A stretch of 8,560 bases of DNA, from contig DCOH01000014.1 of NCBI GenBank assembly GCA_002322865.1, forward strand, positions 1 to 8,560. Reading direction: 5' to 3'. Below the pieces are notes generated by a model. It had not been told where the DNA came from and did no database searches. It was given only the letters and a program-made list of their open reading frames with translations. Position 1 is the first letter of the stretch. Each line of letters begins with the position of its first letter. Both the position numbers and the translations under genes were made by a program. Shown piece after piece: positions 1 through 6,529 of this stretch. The DNA comes from Sphingobacterium sp. UBA1575. Lineage in GTDB: Bacteria; Bacteroidota; Bacteroidia; Sphingobacteriales; Sphingobacteriaceae.

Positions 1-755
1 CGAAAATAGGGAGGGTTACAAGTTGATAGCATCACTTTTTTAAAACAACGAGAACACATTCAAAAATTAACAGTTGAGGACTTTCAGAAAGGTATATTCA
101 TTATTGAAACGGATACTATTCCCTATCGATTATTAGCGCCGAAAGAAACCATTTCAAAGAAGAAATATCCGTTGGTGATTGCCTTTCATAATTCCTCCAG
201 GATTGGTAATGACAATGAAAAACAGTTGGAGCATTTAACAAGAACCTGGTTAAAACCGGAGATAAGAACGACATATCCTTGCTATGTTTTAGCTCCTCAA
301 TTCAATGAACGCTCTTCGATTTATTCAAAATCGGAAATGGGATTTTTGGAATCTCGTCTTAGTTTGCAGGCCAAACATATTTTAAATTTAATAATGGACC
401 TGCAAAAGCAATACCCTAATATAAATGCAACGGAAATCTATTTAATCGGATATTCTATGGGGGCATCTACTGCACAAAATTTAATGGTTATGTCTCCAAA
501 AGAATTTAAGGCGCTAGTCTCCATTGCTGCAGTTCCTGATTTGAGCAATTTAAAGGCTTTTAAAAGTAAACCCATCTTGTTAATCCATGGACAAATGGAT
601 CAAGAAATCCCTACGAGGGAAGTGTAGCGCTATTTGAAAGATTAAAAGGAAATAAAAGATTGGTCATGAAAACCTATGATCACCTCGATCATGCTACTAT
701 AACCATTCCTTTTTTATTAGGGGATGAAATCCCCAAATGGTTATTTAAGCAATAA
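1..755 (+). pseudogene. Alpha/beta hydrolase (esterase/phospholipase-like), frameshifted and 5'-incomplete
   Basis: Reading the frame that is open from position 10 gives an esterase-type hydrolase with the pattern of secreted Bacteroidota carboxylesterases: ETDTIPYRLLAP, then KYPLVIAFHNSSRIGNDNE, then the nucleophile elbow GYSMGA (Ser codon 454-456) and GQMDQEIP with the acid Asp at 598-600. This frame stops at 625-627. The next frame continues the protein without a gap from about 612 (YEGSVALFERLKG) to a stop at 753-755 and contains the expected His in DHLDHATI (His codons 681-683 and 690-692). Adding one base in the CCC run at 609-611 joins the two as IPYEGSVALFERLKG, which is what the family normally shows there. 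As it stands, translation ends before the catalytic His, so the product should be inactive. No ATG, GTG or TTG occurs in frame between the stop at 7-9 and position 172, although conserved sequence lies upstream of 172, so the 5' end is also damaged or lies outside the window. A sequencing error remains possible for either break. Confidence 0.75.
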
Positions 756-793
756 ATAAACGATGAAATACATTATTAACATTATAATACCTT

Positions 794-1969
794 ATGAAAA
801 AACTCCTTACACTTGTCCTTATTCTTTCCATCCAGATTCTAGCTTACGGACAAGATAAAAATCAAACGAATTTTATTTTAGAACCCAATAAGGATATAAA
901 AGTGGAAGTTCAGCGTGTTAAGGATAGCATCTTAACAAAAAATCATTTGACTAAAAGTAAATCGGATTTTCAAGTAAACTATCATTTCGATAAGGAACAG
1001 CTGTTCTACATACGTTTCAAAAAGCTGGATAACAACCTGAATAAAACTTTTGAAGTGAAAAGGAAAATGATCAATGGCTATGGTTATTATATGATCAAAG
1101 CTGACCATAAATTGGACTATTTCCTGCCGAGAGAAAAACAAGGCAATGAAGAGGAATTTATGCAACAATTTGCTGCAAATCCAGATTTCACAGACAACGA
1201 TAAACTGATGCTGTATGCAGAACAGCTGAACCGAGAAATAGCGGATTATATGGCTAATAATATAGGTTCCATAGCATTTTATGGAGATATTATTGCCAAT
1301 AAGAAAAGTGATTTTATCTACTATCAATTTGATGATAAAGGGTATAAGGAATCACAAAAAGTTAAATCTAATATCAATGAAATGGATCCCAACACAAAAA
1401 AATATAAAGGACATTATCGCCTAGAATTCGACAGAAAATTTATAAAAGATTTTAAAACCCTTTCCTTCTCGGAGAGCTTGAACGGCACTCAAGATCAAGG
1501 AATTAACAAGCAAAATACGATCCAGCTTGATCCACTAAGAAAAGAAATGGAAAAGGCCAATCACGAAATTGAAAGCACCTTCAATAACGACCTTCTTTTT
1601 GGACAGCTTTTCAACCAAATCATCAAAGCTAAAAATGAAACTTTAGAGGCTGAAAAGAATTATATTGGAACGTATAAAGTTAGGAATCGGGAAGAAAAGG
1701 AAATCGTCTTTGAACTTCGGGTAGGGAATGTATTCTTCAGCAAAGACGGCGACACAGAAATTATCGGCTTGTGGAAACTTGGCAAGTATAGGAATTCCAA
1801 CATGGATGCCATTGATGTTTCCAACCTTCAAAGTTTGAATAACAAATCAGGTATCAAAACTTTTAGCTCCTTTATGGGAAAGGGATTTACTCTTGTACTT
1901 GACGGGCAAAAGATGCTCTACCCAATTTCATTGCCAGAGGTTTGGGGATTGGTGGAAAAAGTGAAGTAA
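794..1969 (+). CDS. Exported protein of unknown function, 391 aa
   Basis: I do not recognise the family. The first 19 residues are a clear Sec signal peptide: MKKLL, a hydrophobic stretch, and an A-Y-G cleavage site before Gln20, so the mature protein should lie in the periplasm or be attached to the envelope. There is no lipobox Cys and no further membrane segment. The mature part is rich in Lys, Asn, Asp and Glu. A likely helical middle region (about residues 245-290) leads into a more compact C-terminal part (about 288-391) that begins YIGTYKV and holds alternating beta-like segments such as EIVFELRVGNVFFSKDG. This resembles small beta-rich domains of secreted Bacteroidota proteins, but no function follows from it. 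The ATG at 794 is preferred because it gives the signal peptide directly. The gene follows the broken hydrolase by 38 bases on the same strand and could once have shared a transcript with it. Confidence 0.85.
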   Translation: MKKLLTLVLILSIQILAYGQDKNQTNFILEPNKDIKVEVQRVKDSILTKNHLTKSKSDFQVNYHFDKEQLFYIRFKKLDNNLNKTFEVKRKMINGYGYYMIKADHKLDYFLPREKQGNEEEFMQQFAANPDFTDNDKLMLYAEQLNREIADYMANNIGSIAFYGDIIANKKSDFIYYQFDDKGYKESQKVKSNINEMDPNTKKYKGHYRLEFDRKFIKDFKTLSFSESLNGTQDQGINKQNTIQLDPLRKEMEKANHEIESTFNNDLLFGQLFNQIIKAKNETLEAEKNYIGTYKVRNREEKEIVFELRVGNVFFSKDGDTEIIGLWKLGKYRNSNMDAIDVSNLQSLNNKSGIKTFSSFMGKGFTLVLDGQKMLYPISLPEVWGLVEKVK

Positions 1970-1979
1970 AATGAATTCT

Positions 1980-1987
1980 AGTCAAAT
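1980..1987 (+). promoter_or_regulatory. Possible regulator half-site upstream of the Crp/Fnr gene
   Basis: The eight bases AGTCAAAT are identical to the right half of the perfect palindrome at 2636-2653. They lie 17 bases before the ATG at 2004. The matching left half is not conserved. If the downstream palindrome is the regulator's binding site, this half-site could allow autoregulation, but an 8-base AT-rich match can occur by chance. Confidence 0.25.
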
Positions 1988-2003
1988 AAAGTAATTGTTT
2001 TTT

Positions 2004-2627
2004 ATGAGCTTGAATTATTGCGAAATGGGAATTTCTCATATTGTCCAACGTACATTTGCAGAATTAGCTTCTAAGTTTTGTGACCTGACTGATGAGTGTT
2101 TAAGGGATTTGTCAGATCTTGCTGAACTTAGGGTTATTCAGAAGCACGAGGAGTTATTTCCTTCGGGAAAGCGGATTACAAAATTATATCTGGTACTGGA
2201 AGGTAGCTTAAAAGCTTTTCGAACGAAAGAAAATAAAGAAATTATCGATTGGTTTGCTTTTGATATGGAATTTATAACTCCAATAAACAGTTTCTTTCGA
2301 AATTTACCTAGTGAACATAGTATTGTTGCCTTAGAGAATACTGTATTTATTGAATTTCCTAAAAATGAAGTTTTAGAATTGACTAAAAGATACCATTGCT
2401 TCGAAACTTTTTCGAGATTAATTATTACGGATACCTGCTTGAGGTTACAAGATCGTTTGGCATCACTACAATTTGAATCTGCATCCCAAAAGCTCGAAGC
2501 TTTAATTCAAATACGGAGCGACATTCTTCAAAGAGTTTCACTTACAGATATAGCTTCCTACCTTGGAATATCCCTTGAAACACTAAGCCGAATCAGAAAT
2601 CCTAATAGAAAAAAAATAGAATATTAA
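2004..2627 (+). CDS. Crp/Fnr-family transcriptional regulator, 207 aa
   Basis: This is a cytoplasmic DNA-binding regulator of the Crp/Fnr superfamily. An N-terminal cyclic-nucleotide-binding-like beta-roll covers about residues 25-120 (KHEELFPSGKRITKLYLVLEGSLKAF is the typical core), followed by a dimerisation helix and a C-terminal helix-turn-helix in the last 30 residues (VSLTDIASYLGISLETLSRI, the family signature). The family's Arg/Ser cAMP-binding pocket is not recognisable, and there is no N-terminal Cys cluster like that of FNR, so the signal is unknown. The ATG at 2004 is preferred to the in-frame TTG at 1995; another ATG at 2025 would remove seven residues. The next gene on the same strand encodes a flavodoxin-fold oxidoreductase, and a perfect palindrome of Crp/Fnr type lies in the 67-base gap, which makes that gene the likely target. 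The C-terminus is short, with only a small tail after the recognition helix. Confidence 0.9.
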   Translation: MSLNYCEMGISHIVQRTFAELASKFCDLTDECLRDLSDLAELRVIQKHEELFPSGKRITKLYLVLEGSLKAFRTKENKEIIDWFAFDMEFITPINSFFRNLPSEHSIVALENTVFIEFPKNEVLELTKRYHCFETFSRLIITDTCLRLQDRLASLQFESASQKLEALIQIRSDILQRVSLTDIASYLGISLETLSRIRNPNRKKIEY

Positions 2628-2635
2628 TGCTACGA

Positions 2636-2653
2636 ATTTGACTTAAGTCAAAT
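2636..2653. promoter_or_regulatory. 18-bp perfect palindrome, probable Crp/Fnr-type operator
   Basis: ATTTGACTTAAGTCAAAT is its own reverse complement over all 18 bases. Its core, TTGAC-N4-GTCAA, has the half-site sequence, spacing and symmetry known for Crp/Fnr-family operators (FNR uses TTGAT-N4-ATCAA). It starts 9 bases after the stop of a Crp/Fnr-type gene and lies 42 bases before the oxidoreductase start. Its centre (2644/2645) is about 41 bases upstream of the start site expected from the -7 element at 2674-2681, where class II activators of this superfamily bind. Confidence 0.65.
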
Positions 2654-2673
2654 AGAAAGGGATGAACAGTCAT

Positions 2674-2681
2674 TAGATTTG
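2674..2681 (+). promoter_or_regulatory. Bacteroidota -7 promoter element for the oxidoreductase gene
   Basis: TAGATTTG matches the TAnnTTTG consensus for the Bacteroidota primary sigma factor exactly. It lies 13 bases before the ATG at 2695, so the 5' untranslated leader would be short. No TTG or TTTG is found at the normal -33 distance (17-23 bases upstream); that position is taken by the right half of the palindrome at 2636-2653. A promoter with a good -7 and no -33 fits dependence on an activator. Confidence 0.5.
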
Positions 2682-2694
2682 TGGTATTATTTTA

Positions 2695-3282
2695 ATGGAA
2701 TCGATGAAAAAGATTTTGATCATAAAAGGACATCCCGATAAAGAAAGTTATAATGAAGCTTTAGCAAACTCCTATATGCAAGGGGCAAAACAAGCTGGTG
2801 CTGAGCTAAGAGTAATTCATGTTTCGGATTTAAAATTCAATCCAAATTTAGCCTATGGCTACCGGAAAAGAACAGAATTAGAGCCTGATCTATTAGCCTG
2901 TTGGGAGGATATCATCTGGTCAGAGCATATCGTGTGGATTTATCCGATTTGGTGGGGTTCTGTTCCTGCCATGCTGAAGGGTTTTATCGACCGCTTATTT
3001 CTACCTGGAATGGCCTTTAAGAAGAGGGAGAATTCATTATGGTGGGATAAGTATTTAACCAACAAAACTGCACATATCATAAGTACGCTAGATCAACCTG
3101 TCTGGTATTATTGGTTAGTTAATGGTCGTCCAAGTTACCATGCGATGAAAAAAATGACTTTACAATTTTGTGGTATAAAGTCTGTGAAGACAACGACAAT
3201 CGGTCCAATTCATTTATCAAAAAAGGAGTATCGGCAAAAATGGATAGATAGGGTAGAGAAGTATGGTTCAAAGCAGGTTTAG
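2695..3282 (+). CDS. Flavodoxin-fold NAD(P)H oxidoreductase (quinone reductase-like), 195 aa
   Basis: This belongs to the Flavodoxin_2 family (NQO1, MdaB and KefF relatives), cytosolic flavoproteins that use NAD(P)H to reduce quinones or similar electrophiles by two electrons. The N-terminus has the first beta strand and phosphate-binding loop (ILIIKGHPDKESYN, about residues 7-20). The strongest family signature is WIYPIWWGSVPAMLKGFIDR at 81-100, which lines the flavin site. The C-terminal GRPSYHAMKKMTLQFCGIK (about 144-162) is also typical. The length is normal for the family. An alternative start at the ATG at 2704 would begin MKKILIIKGHP, closer to the family's usual N-terminus, and would remove three residues. 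Control by the upstream Crp/Fnr-type regulator is likely because of the palindrome and -7 element between the genes. The exact substrate cannot be told from sequence. Confidence 0.9.
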   Translation: MESMKKILIIKGHPDKESYNEALANSYMQGAKQAGAELRVIHVSDLKFNPNLAYGYRKRTELEPDLLACWEDIIWSEHIVWIYPIWWGSVPAMLKGFIDRLFLPGMAFKKRENSLWWDKYLTNKTAHIISTLDQPVWYYWLVNGRPSYHAMKKMTLQFCGIKSVKTTTIGPIHLSKKEYRQKWIDRVEKYGSKQV

Positions 3283-3312
3283 GTTATCAATTATGCGTAA
3301 TGTCTGAATTTT

Positions 3313-3381
3313 ATGAACAAAAATTCAAAAATAATGGATACTAAAAGCTGGAAAGATTTAAAAGATGACGTTGGAAAGTAA
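3313..3381 (+). pseudogene. Possible remnant of a HigA-like antitoxin gene (N-terminus only)
   Basis: A 22-codon reading frame carries MDTKSWKDLKDDVGK before its stop. This resembles the opening of the XRE/HigA-type antitoxins common in Bacteroidota, which start roughly as M-x-T-K-x-W-x-D-(I/L/V)-K-D and go on to a Gly-Lys-x-Gly-Thr segment and a helix-turn-helix. Here nothing recognisable follows, and no toxin gene is visible upstream. It is either a decayed fragment or a chance similarity over about 15 residues. The rest of 3283-3469, between two convergent genes, shows no gene and no strong terminator. Confidence 0.25.
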
Positions 3382-3469
3382 AAATATCGATTGAAATATA
3401 AATGTATTGACAATAACAGATTTTATCACCTGCATTTAATAAATGAAATTTTCAAAATAGATCCGTTTA

Positions 3470-4282
3470 TCAATCATACCCTCCATTCAACATTATATTT
3501 ACTTTTATCTCCCCATTAGCCTTCCAAATCACCCATCCTAAGGCCTCTTTATCACCTGCTAATACATTTCCTTGGGTACAAACCTGTGCCCAATCCCCAT
3601 CCACTTCCGTAACCTTAAAATATAAATCCTGAATATTGTAAAGGGGAGACCCTGTCCCATTGGGTTTGTCATAGATCAGTGTGCCAGATGGAACGGTAAC
3701 CAGGTAAGCACGTTTCAGTGCCTGTTCCCAACTTTCATAATAATACCAATTATTGATTTTCGTATCAACAAAGTTGGGGTCAAAAAACTCAGGATGCTCT
3801 TTACCATTTCGGTAATCATTCTTAGGATTCAATTTTATAAAACTGGTTTCTCTGGTTTTCTCATTCAGAAATACAATCACACCGTCCGATAATTTCTCCA
3901 TTACCCGAAAACTGAGCTTTGGCGCAAAAGGGAATAACCCCATTTGCTGATGTTCCTTTCCATCCTTTTCCGAATCACCAACATATAAATCATAAGGTTG
4001 CAGTAGGTTTTTCTGATTGGGAATGTAAATATTTGTAATCCCTTTATCATCCCCTTTTTCTTCTACTTTAAATTGAACGTTATTATAAGCGTCCTTTTCA
4101 GTTGCATTTTTGTACAAAGGAATGGCATGCTGGGTATTGAAATGTATAAGACCCACACCGGCATTCGGTGGATATTTAGGTAGGTCAATGACACTATCCG
4201 TCCTATCAGATCGATTGCAGGCAAGCAGTACGAAATAACTGCCGATTAATGCCATGAAAATGAAAACCTTATTTATCCGCAT
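3470..4282 (-). CDS. Lipoprotein of unknown function with SH3-like C-terminus, 270 aa
   Basis: The N-terminus is a lipoprotein signal peptide ending in the lipobox LLAC, with the lipidated Cys at residue 22. The residues after it (NRSDRTD) are not the strongly acidic surface-export type, so it may face the periplasm. The body (about 40-190) is not one I recognise; it contains VGLIHFNTQHAIPLYKN and a Trp/Tyr-rich stretch (NNWYYYESWEQALKRAYL). Residues about 195-265 look like a bacterial SH3 domain: a VPSGTLIYDKPNG opening strand, then LYFKVTEVDGDWAQV and GWVIWK. Such domains often bind cell-wall or peptide ligands, but that is family knowledge and not shown here. It lies 76 bases downstream of another exported protein gene on the same strand, and the two probably form an operon. 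Its 3' end faces the oxidoreductase gene. Confidence 0.8.
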   Translation of the reverse strand: MRINKVFIFMALIGSYFVLLACNRSDRTDSVIDLPKYPPNAGVGLIHFNTQHAIPLYKNATEKDAYNNVQFKVEEKGDDKGITNIYIPNQKNLLQPYDLYVGDSEKDGKEHQQMGLFPFAPKLSFRVMEKLSDGVIVFLNEKTRETSFIKLNPKNDYRNGKEHPEFFDPNFVDTKINNWYYYESWEQALKRAYLVTVPSGTLIYDKPNGTGSPLYNIQDLYFKVTEVDGDWAQVCTQGNVLAGDKEALGWVIWKANGEIKVNIMLNGGYD

Positions 4283-4358
4283 ATTAATAAGTTTTATGTC
4301 CCAATACCATGATGTTTAACAAAAATACATTCCATTCAAATGAGGGTGCTATAAGCGA

Positions 4359-4823
4359 TTAAGGAATGGTTTCAACACCCGAAAAAAGCAAACCATTTTT
4401 GCCTTTTTTGAACCATATCCCAATTTGTCCACCTTCGTGGCCATCTGTCAATTCATCCTTTCGGTAGATGGTATACCACACGATATAATCTGCCTGATCG
4501 GAATACTCAGCAAATAAAATTTTCTCCTTTCTTTCTATCCTATCCAAAAGATCCTTCTGGAAAATATCTGAAAAATGTTTATTGAAAAAGGTCTGTTTGG
4601 AAATCAGGTAATCTCTTGGTTGACTATCCTCAAACTTAAAGCACAAGGAACAATAGATCGAATTGCTAGATAATGAGGCTAGTATCCTAGTATCCTTCTT
4701 CAGGATCAATTCCACAATAGGATCTGTTTGTTTGAAAATATTCAAGGTATCCAATTGTGCATATAGATTCGCTGAAAGTAAAAGCATCATGCTGAAAAAA
4801 AGTGTAATAATCTTGAGTTTCAT
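4359..4823 (-). CDS. Small exported protein of unknown function, 154 aa
   Basis: I do not recognise this family. The first 22 residues form a Sec signal peptide (MKLK, a hydrophobic core with two Met, then ANLYA before Gln23), so the mature protein of about 132 residues should be periplasmic or secreted. It has a close cysteine pair (CSLC, about residues 58-61) that could form a disulfide or bind metal. The C-terminal third (YIVWYTIYRKDELTDGHEGG and IGIWFKKGKNGLLFSGV) looks like a beta-sheet meander and could be a small ligand-binding or immunity-type fold, but this is only an impression. It is the first gene of a probable two-gene minus-strand operon with the SH3-like lipoprotein, which suggests a shared envelope role. 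The ATG at 4823 is preferred because it gives the complete signal peptide. The 154-base region between it and the divergent gene at 4978 must hold both promoters. Confidence 0.75.
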   Translation of the reverse strand: MKLKIITLFFSMMLLLSANLYAQLDTLNIFKQTDPIVELILKKDTRILASLSSNSIYCSLCFKFEDSQPRDYLISKQTFFNKHFSDIFQKDLLDRIERKEKILFAEYSDQADYIVWYTIYRKDELTDGHEGGQIGIWFKKGKNGLLFSGVETIP

Positions 4824-4907
4824 GTTTTCTGCTGATCTATATGGTTAGCTACTGATATTAAGTATAGATATAGCATATTTTATTTGAGATTAATTTCTTT
4901 CCCATCC

Positions 4908-4939
4908 TTGTTATTATTGTTTAAAAATTTGTAAATTCA
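4908..4939 (+). promoter_or_regulatory. Candidate promoter for the MmpS-like lipoprotein gene
   Basis: A TTG at 4908-4910 is followed 21 bases later by TAAATTCA (4932-4939), which agrees with the TAnnTTTG -7 consensus at six of eight positions. The spacing is normal for Bacteroidota, and the ATG follows 38 bases downstream. The match is imperfect and the region is AT-rich. For the divergent gene starting at 4823 no comparable element was found. Confidence 0.3.
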
Positions 4940-4977
4940 TACCACACTATTATTAAACAAATAAAACCCAAAAAACT

Positions 4978-5355
4978 ATGAAAAATCTAAAAATTTTTTT
5001 CCTGCTTTTATTAGCATTAACTTTCGTTTTTTCATCATGCAGTAAGGATGATGATGGTACGCCAGGAACAGGAACAAAGAAAGTTCAGTACAAATTGATT
5101 GGATCCACTGGCGTAAATATTTCGACCATTGTGTATTACGATGGCGATAATCCAGTAAGCAAGACCGGAAATTTCGGAAATGAATGGACAAGTGAAGCAA
5201 ATATTTCTTCAAAAATGCCAGCTATTTCAGCGAGTGCAATTGGACCAAACGACAACTCCACATTGAAATCTCAGATTTTAGTGGATGGTAAAGTGGTAAA
5301 GGAGAGTGGTGTTTCTACTGGTAAAGTCTTAACGACTAATGTTTCCTATTATTAA
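4978..5355 (+). CDS. Small lipoprotein with MmpS-like beta domain, probably surface-exposed, 125 aa
   Basis: The N-terminus is a lipoprotein signal peptide with lipobox FSSC; the lipidated Cys is residue 21. It is followed by SKDDD, matching the acidic lipoprotein export signal that directs Bacteroidota lipoproteins to the outer face of the outer membrane. A short Gly/Thr-rich linker (GTPGTGT) leads to a domain of about 90 residues. Its pattern VQYKLIGSTGVNISTIVYYD, then NEWTSEANI, then ILVDGKVVKESGVSTGKV matches the MmpS/transport-accessory family fold, in which similar strands end with a V-D-G-K-V-V segment. In mycobacteria MmpS proteins work with MmpL transporters; no such partner is present here, so only the fold and location are inferred. 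The gene stands alone, with its own candidate promoter and a strong terminator 60 bases after the stop, which suggests a single-gene transcript. Confidence 0.8.
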   Translation: MKNLKIFFLLLLALTFVFSSCSKDDDGTPGTGTKKVQYKLIGSTGVNISTIVYYDGDNPVSKTGNFGNEWTSEANISSKMPAISASAIGPNDNSTLKSQILVDGKVVKESGVSTGKVLTTNVSYY

Positions 5356-5414
5356 GACCAACTGATTTCCTTAGAACATTTCTCTTGAAGAATTAATTCT
5401 TTCTGAGGATAAAC

Positions 5415-5447
5415 ATAAAACCCCACTGAAAATCAGTGGGGTTTTAT
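5415..5447. terminator. Bidirectional intrinsic terminator
   Basis: A perfect 15-bp stem with a three-base AAA loop (5430-5432) has the GC-rich core CCCCACTGA/TCAGTGGGG, with A-rich and T-rich flanks that give a U-tract in both directions. It lies 59 bases after the stop of the MmpS-like lipoprotein gene and 5 bases beyond the stop of the nitronate monooxygenase gene on the other strand. It can therefore end both convergent transcripts. Confidence 0.9.
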
Positions 5448-5452
5448 AATTT

Positions 5453-6517
5453 TTAATTCATTTGTTCGATTATACTGTCAATCAACTCTTTCGCATGATG
5501 ATATTTCAAAATGGGAGCGGCTTGTCCGGCCCAAAAAGCCTTCAATTCCGGATTACTTTCCGTATTGGCTGGATATGCACCCAATTTACCAACTATTTTT
5601 CCTTGTAAGGGATACGGAGCAAGATGATGTTGAAACTCTTTTAATTCTTCCGTAAGCCTATTTTTAATTCCCCGAGATAATCTGCCTGTAAATACTTTTG
5701 TTAATGTGGTATAGCGAGCATCTGTTGAAAATAATTTTTCACGATGGATGTTGCTCGTCCCAGATTGCTTGGTAGCTAAAAATGCTGTACCAATTTGAAC
5801 GGCATCTGCACCGAGTGCCAAAGCCGCTTTAACACCCCGAGAATCTGCGATTCCTCCGGCAGCAATGACTGGGATTTTTACATGATCTGCAACTTGAGGA
5901 ATTAAAGAAAATGTTCCAATCAAGCTTTCTTCCGCATGATCTAAAAATGAAACTCGATGTCCACCAGCATCAAATCCTGTTGCTACAACAGCATCTACTC
6001 CTGCATTTTCAATGGCTATGGCCTCATCTAATGTGGTTGCTGTTCCTATAGTTTTGATATTAAGTTGTCTACATTTTTCTAAAATATCCTTGGAGGGAAT
6101 ACCGAAAACAAAGCTAAAGACAGCTGGTTTAACCTCAAAAATAGCTTCAATTTGATTATCGAAAGTAGGGCTTTCGGGTAAAGGGAAAGTTGGAGGTTCG
6201 ACACCAACTTGTTCAAAATAGGGATGGAATATTTCCATTACTTTATCAAAGGCTCTGCTGTCAAAATCATGGATATGATCATCTTTATCTTTAACCCAAA
6301 GATTAAGATTGAAGGGTTTGTCCGTGTGCTTTTTGATGTTATTTGAAATTTCTACAATTTCATTGGCATAGAATGGTTGACATCCGTATGATCCTAACCC
6401 ACCTAAATTAGATACGACAGCCGTCAATTCTATAGAGGAAACCTTTCCTCCGAAAGGTCCTTGAACTATGGGTAAATCCAAACCCAGTAATTTAGTAAAT
6501 TTTGTATCTGACCACAT
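5453..6517 (-). CDS. Nitronate monooxygenase (class I, 2-nitropropane dioxygenase family), 354 aa
   Basis: This FMN-dependent TIM-barrel enzyme oxidises alkyl nitronates such as propionate 3-nitronate with O2 and is thought to detoxify them in the cytosol. The family marks are in order: LPIVQGPFGG near residues 15-24; ATGFDAGGHR at 179-188, where His187 matches the catalytic His of class I enzymes; and VIAAGGIADSRGVKAALALG at 217-236 followed by GADAVQIGTAFL, the FMN-phosphate-binding part. The length is normal and no key residue is missing. Some members of the fold are instead enoyl-ACP reductases (FabK) or NADH:quinone reductases, so the substrate is less certain than the family. It is the second gene of a probable operon with the YceI-family gene, only 12 bases downstream of that gene's stop, and ends at the shared terminator. 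The regulator upstream is of Crp/Fnr type. Confidence 0.92.
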   Translation of the reverse strand: MWSDTKFTKLLGLDLPIVQGPFGGKVSSIELTAVVSNLGGLGSYGCQPFYANEIVEISNNIKKHTDKPFNLNLWVKDKDDHIHDFDSRAFDKVMEIFHPYFEQVGVEPPTFPLPESPTFDNQIEAIFEVKPAVFSFVFGIPSKDILEKCRQLNIKTIGTATTLDEAIAIENAGVDAVVATGFDAGGHRVSFLDHAEESLIGTFSLIPQVADHVKIPVIAAGGIADSRGVKAALALGADAVQIGTAFLATKQSGTSNIHREKLFSTDARYTTLTKVFTGRLSRGIKNRLTEELKEFQHHLAPYPLQGKIVGKLGAYPANTESNPELKAFWAGQAAPILKYHHAKELIDSIIEQMN

Positions 6518-6529
6518 AATTGTATGTTT

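Noticed and set aside
945..962. ATTTGACTAAAAGTAAAT, 14 of 18 bases like the palindrome at 2636-2653
   Set aside because: It lies inside the coding sequence of the exported 391-aa protein, is not symmetric and has no promoter nearby; chance in AT-rich DNA.
932..1327. Open frame of 131 codons on the minus strand
   Set aside because: It lies entirely inside the well-supported plus-strand gene with a signal peptide; its product has no domain and an odd Ile/Phe/Cys-rich composition.
3425..3450. Short dyad CATTT-AAT-AAATG in the gap between convergent genes
   Set aside because: Five AT pairs are too weak for a terminator and are expected by chance in this composition.
4976..5212. Open frame of 78 codons on the minus strand
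   Set aside because: It is antisense to the MmpS-like lipoprotein gene, which has a lipobox, export signal and terminator.
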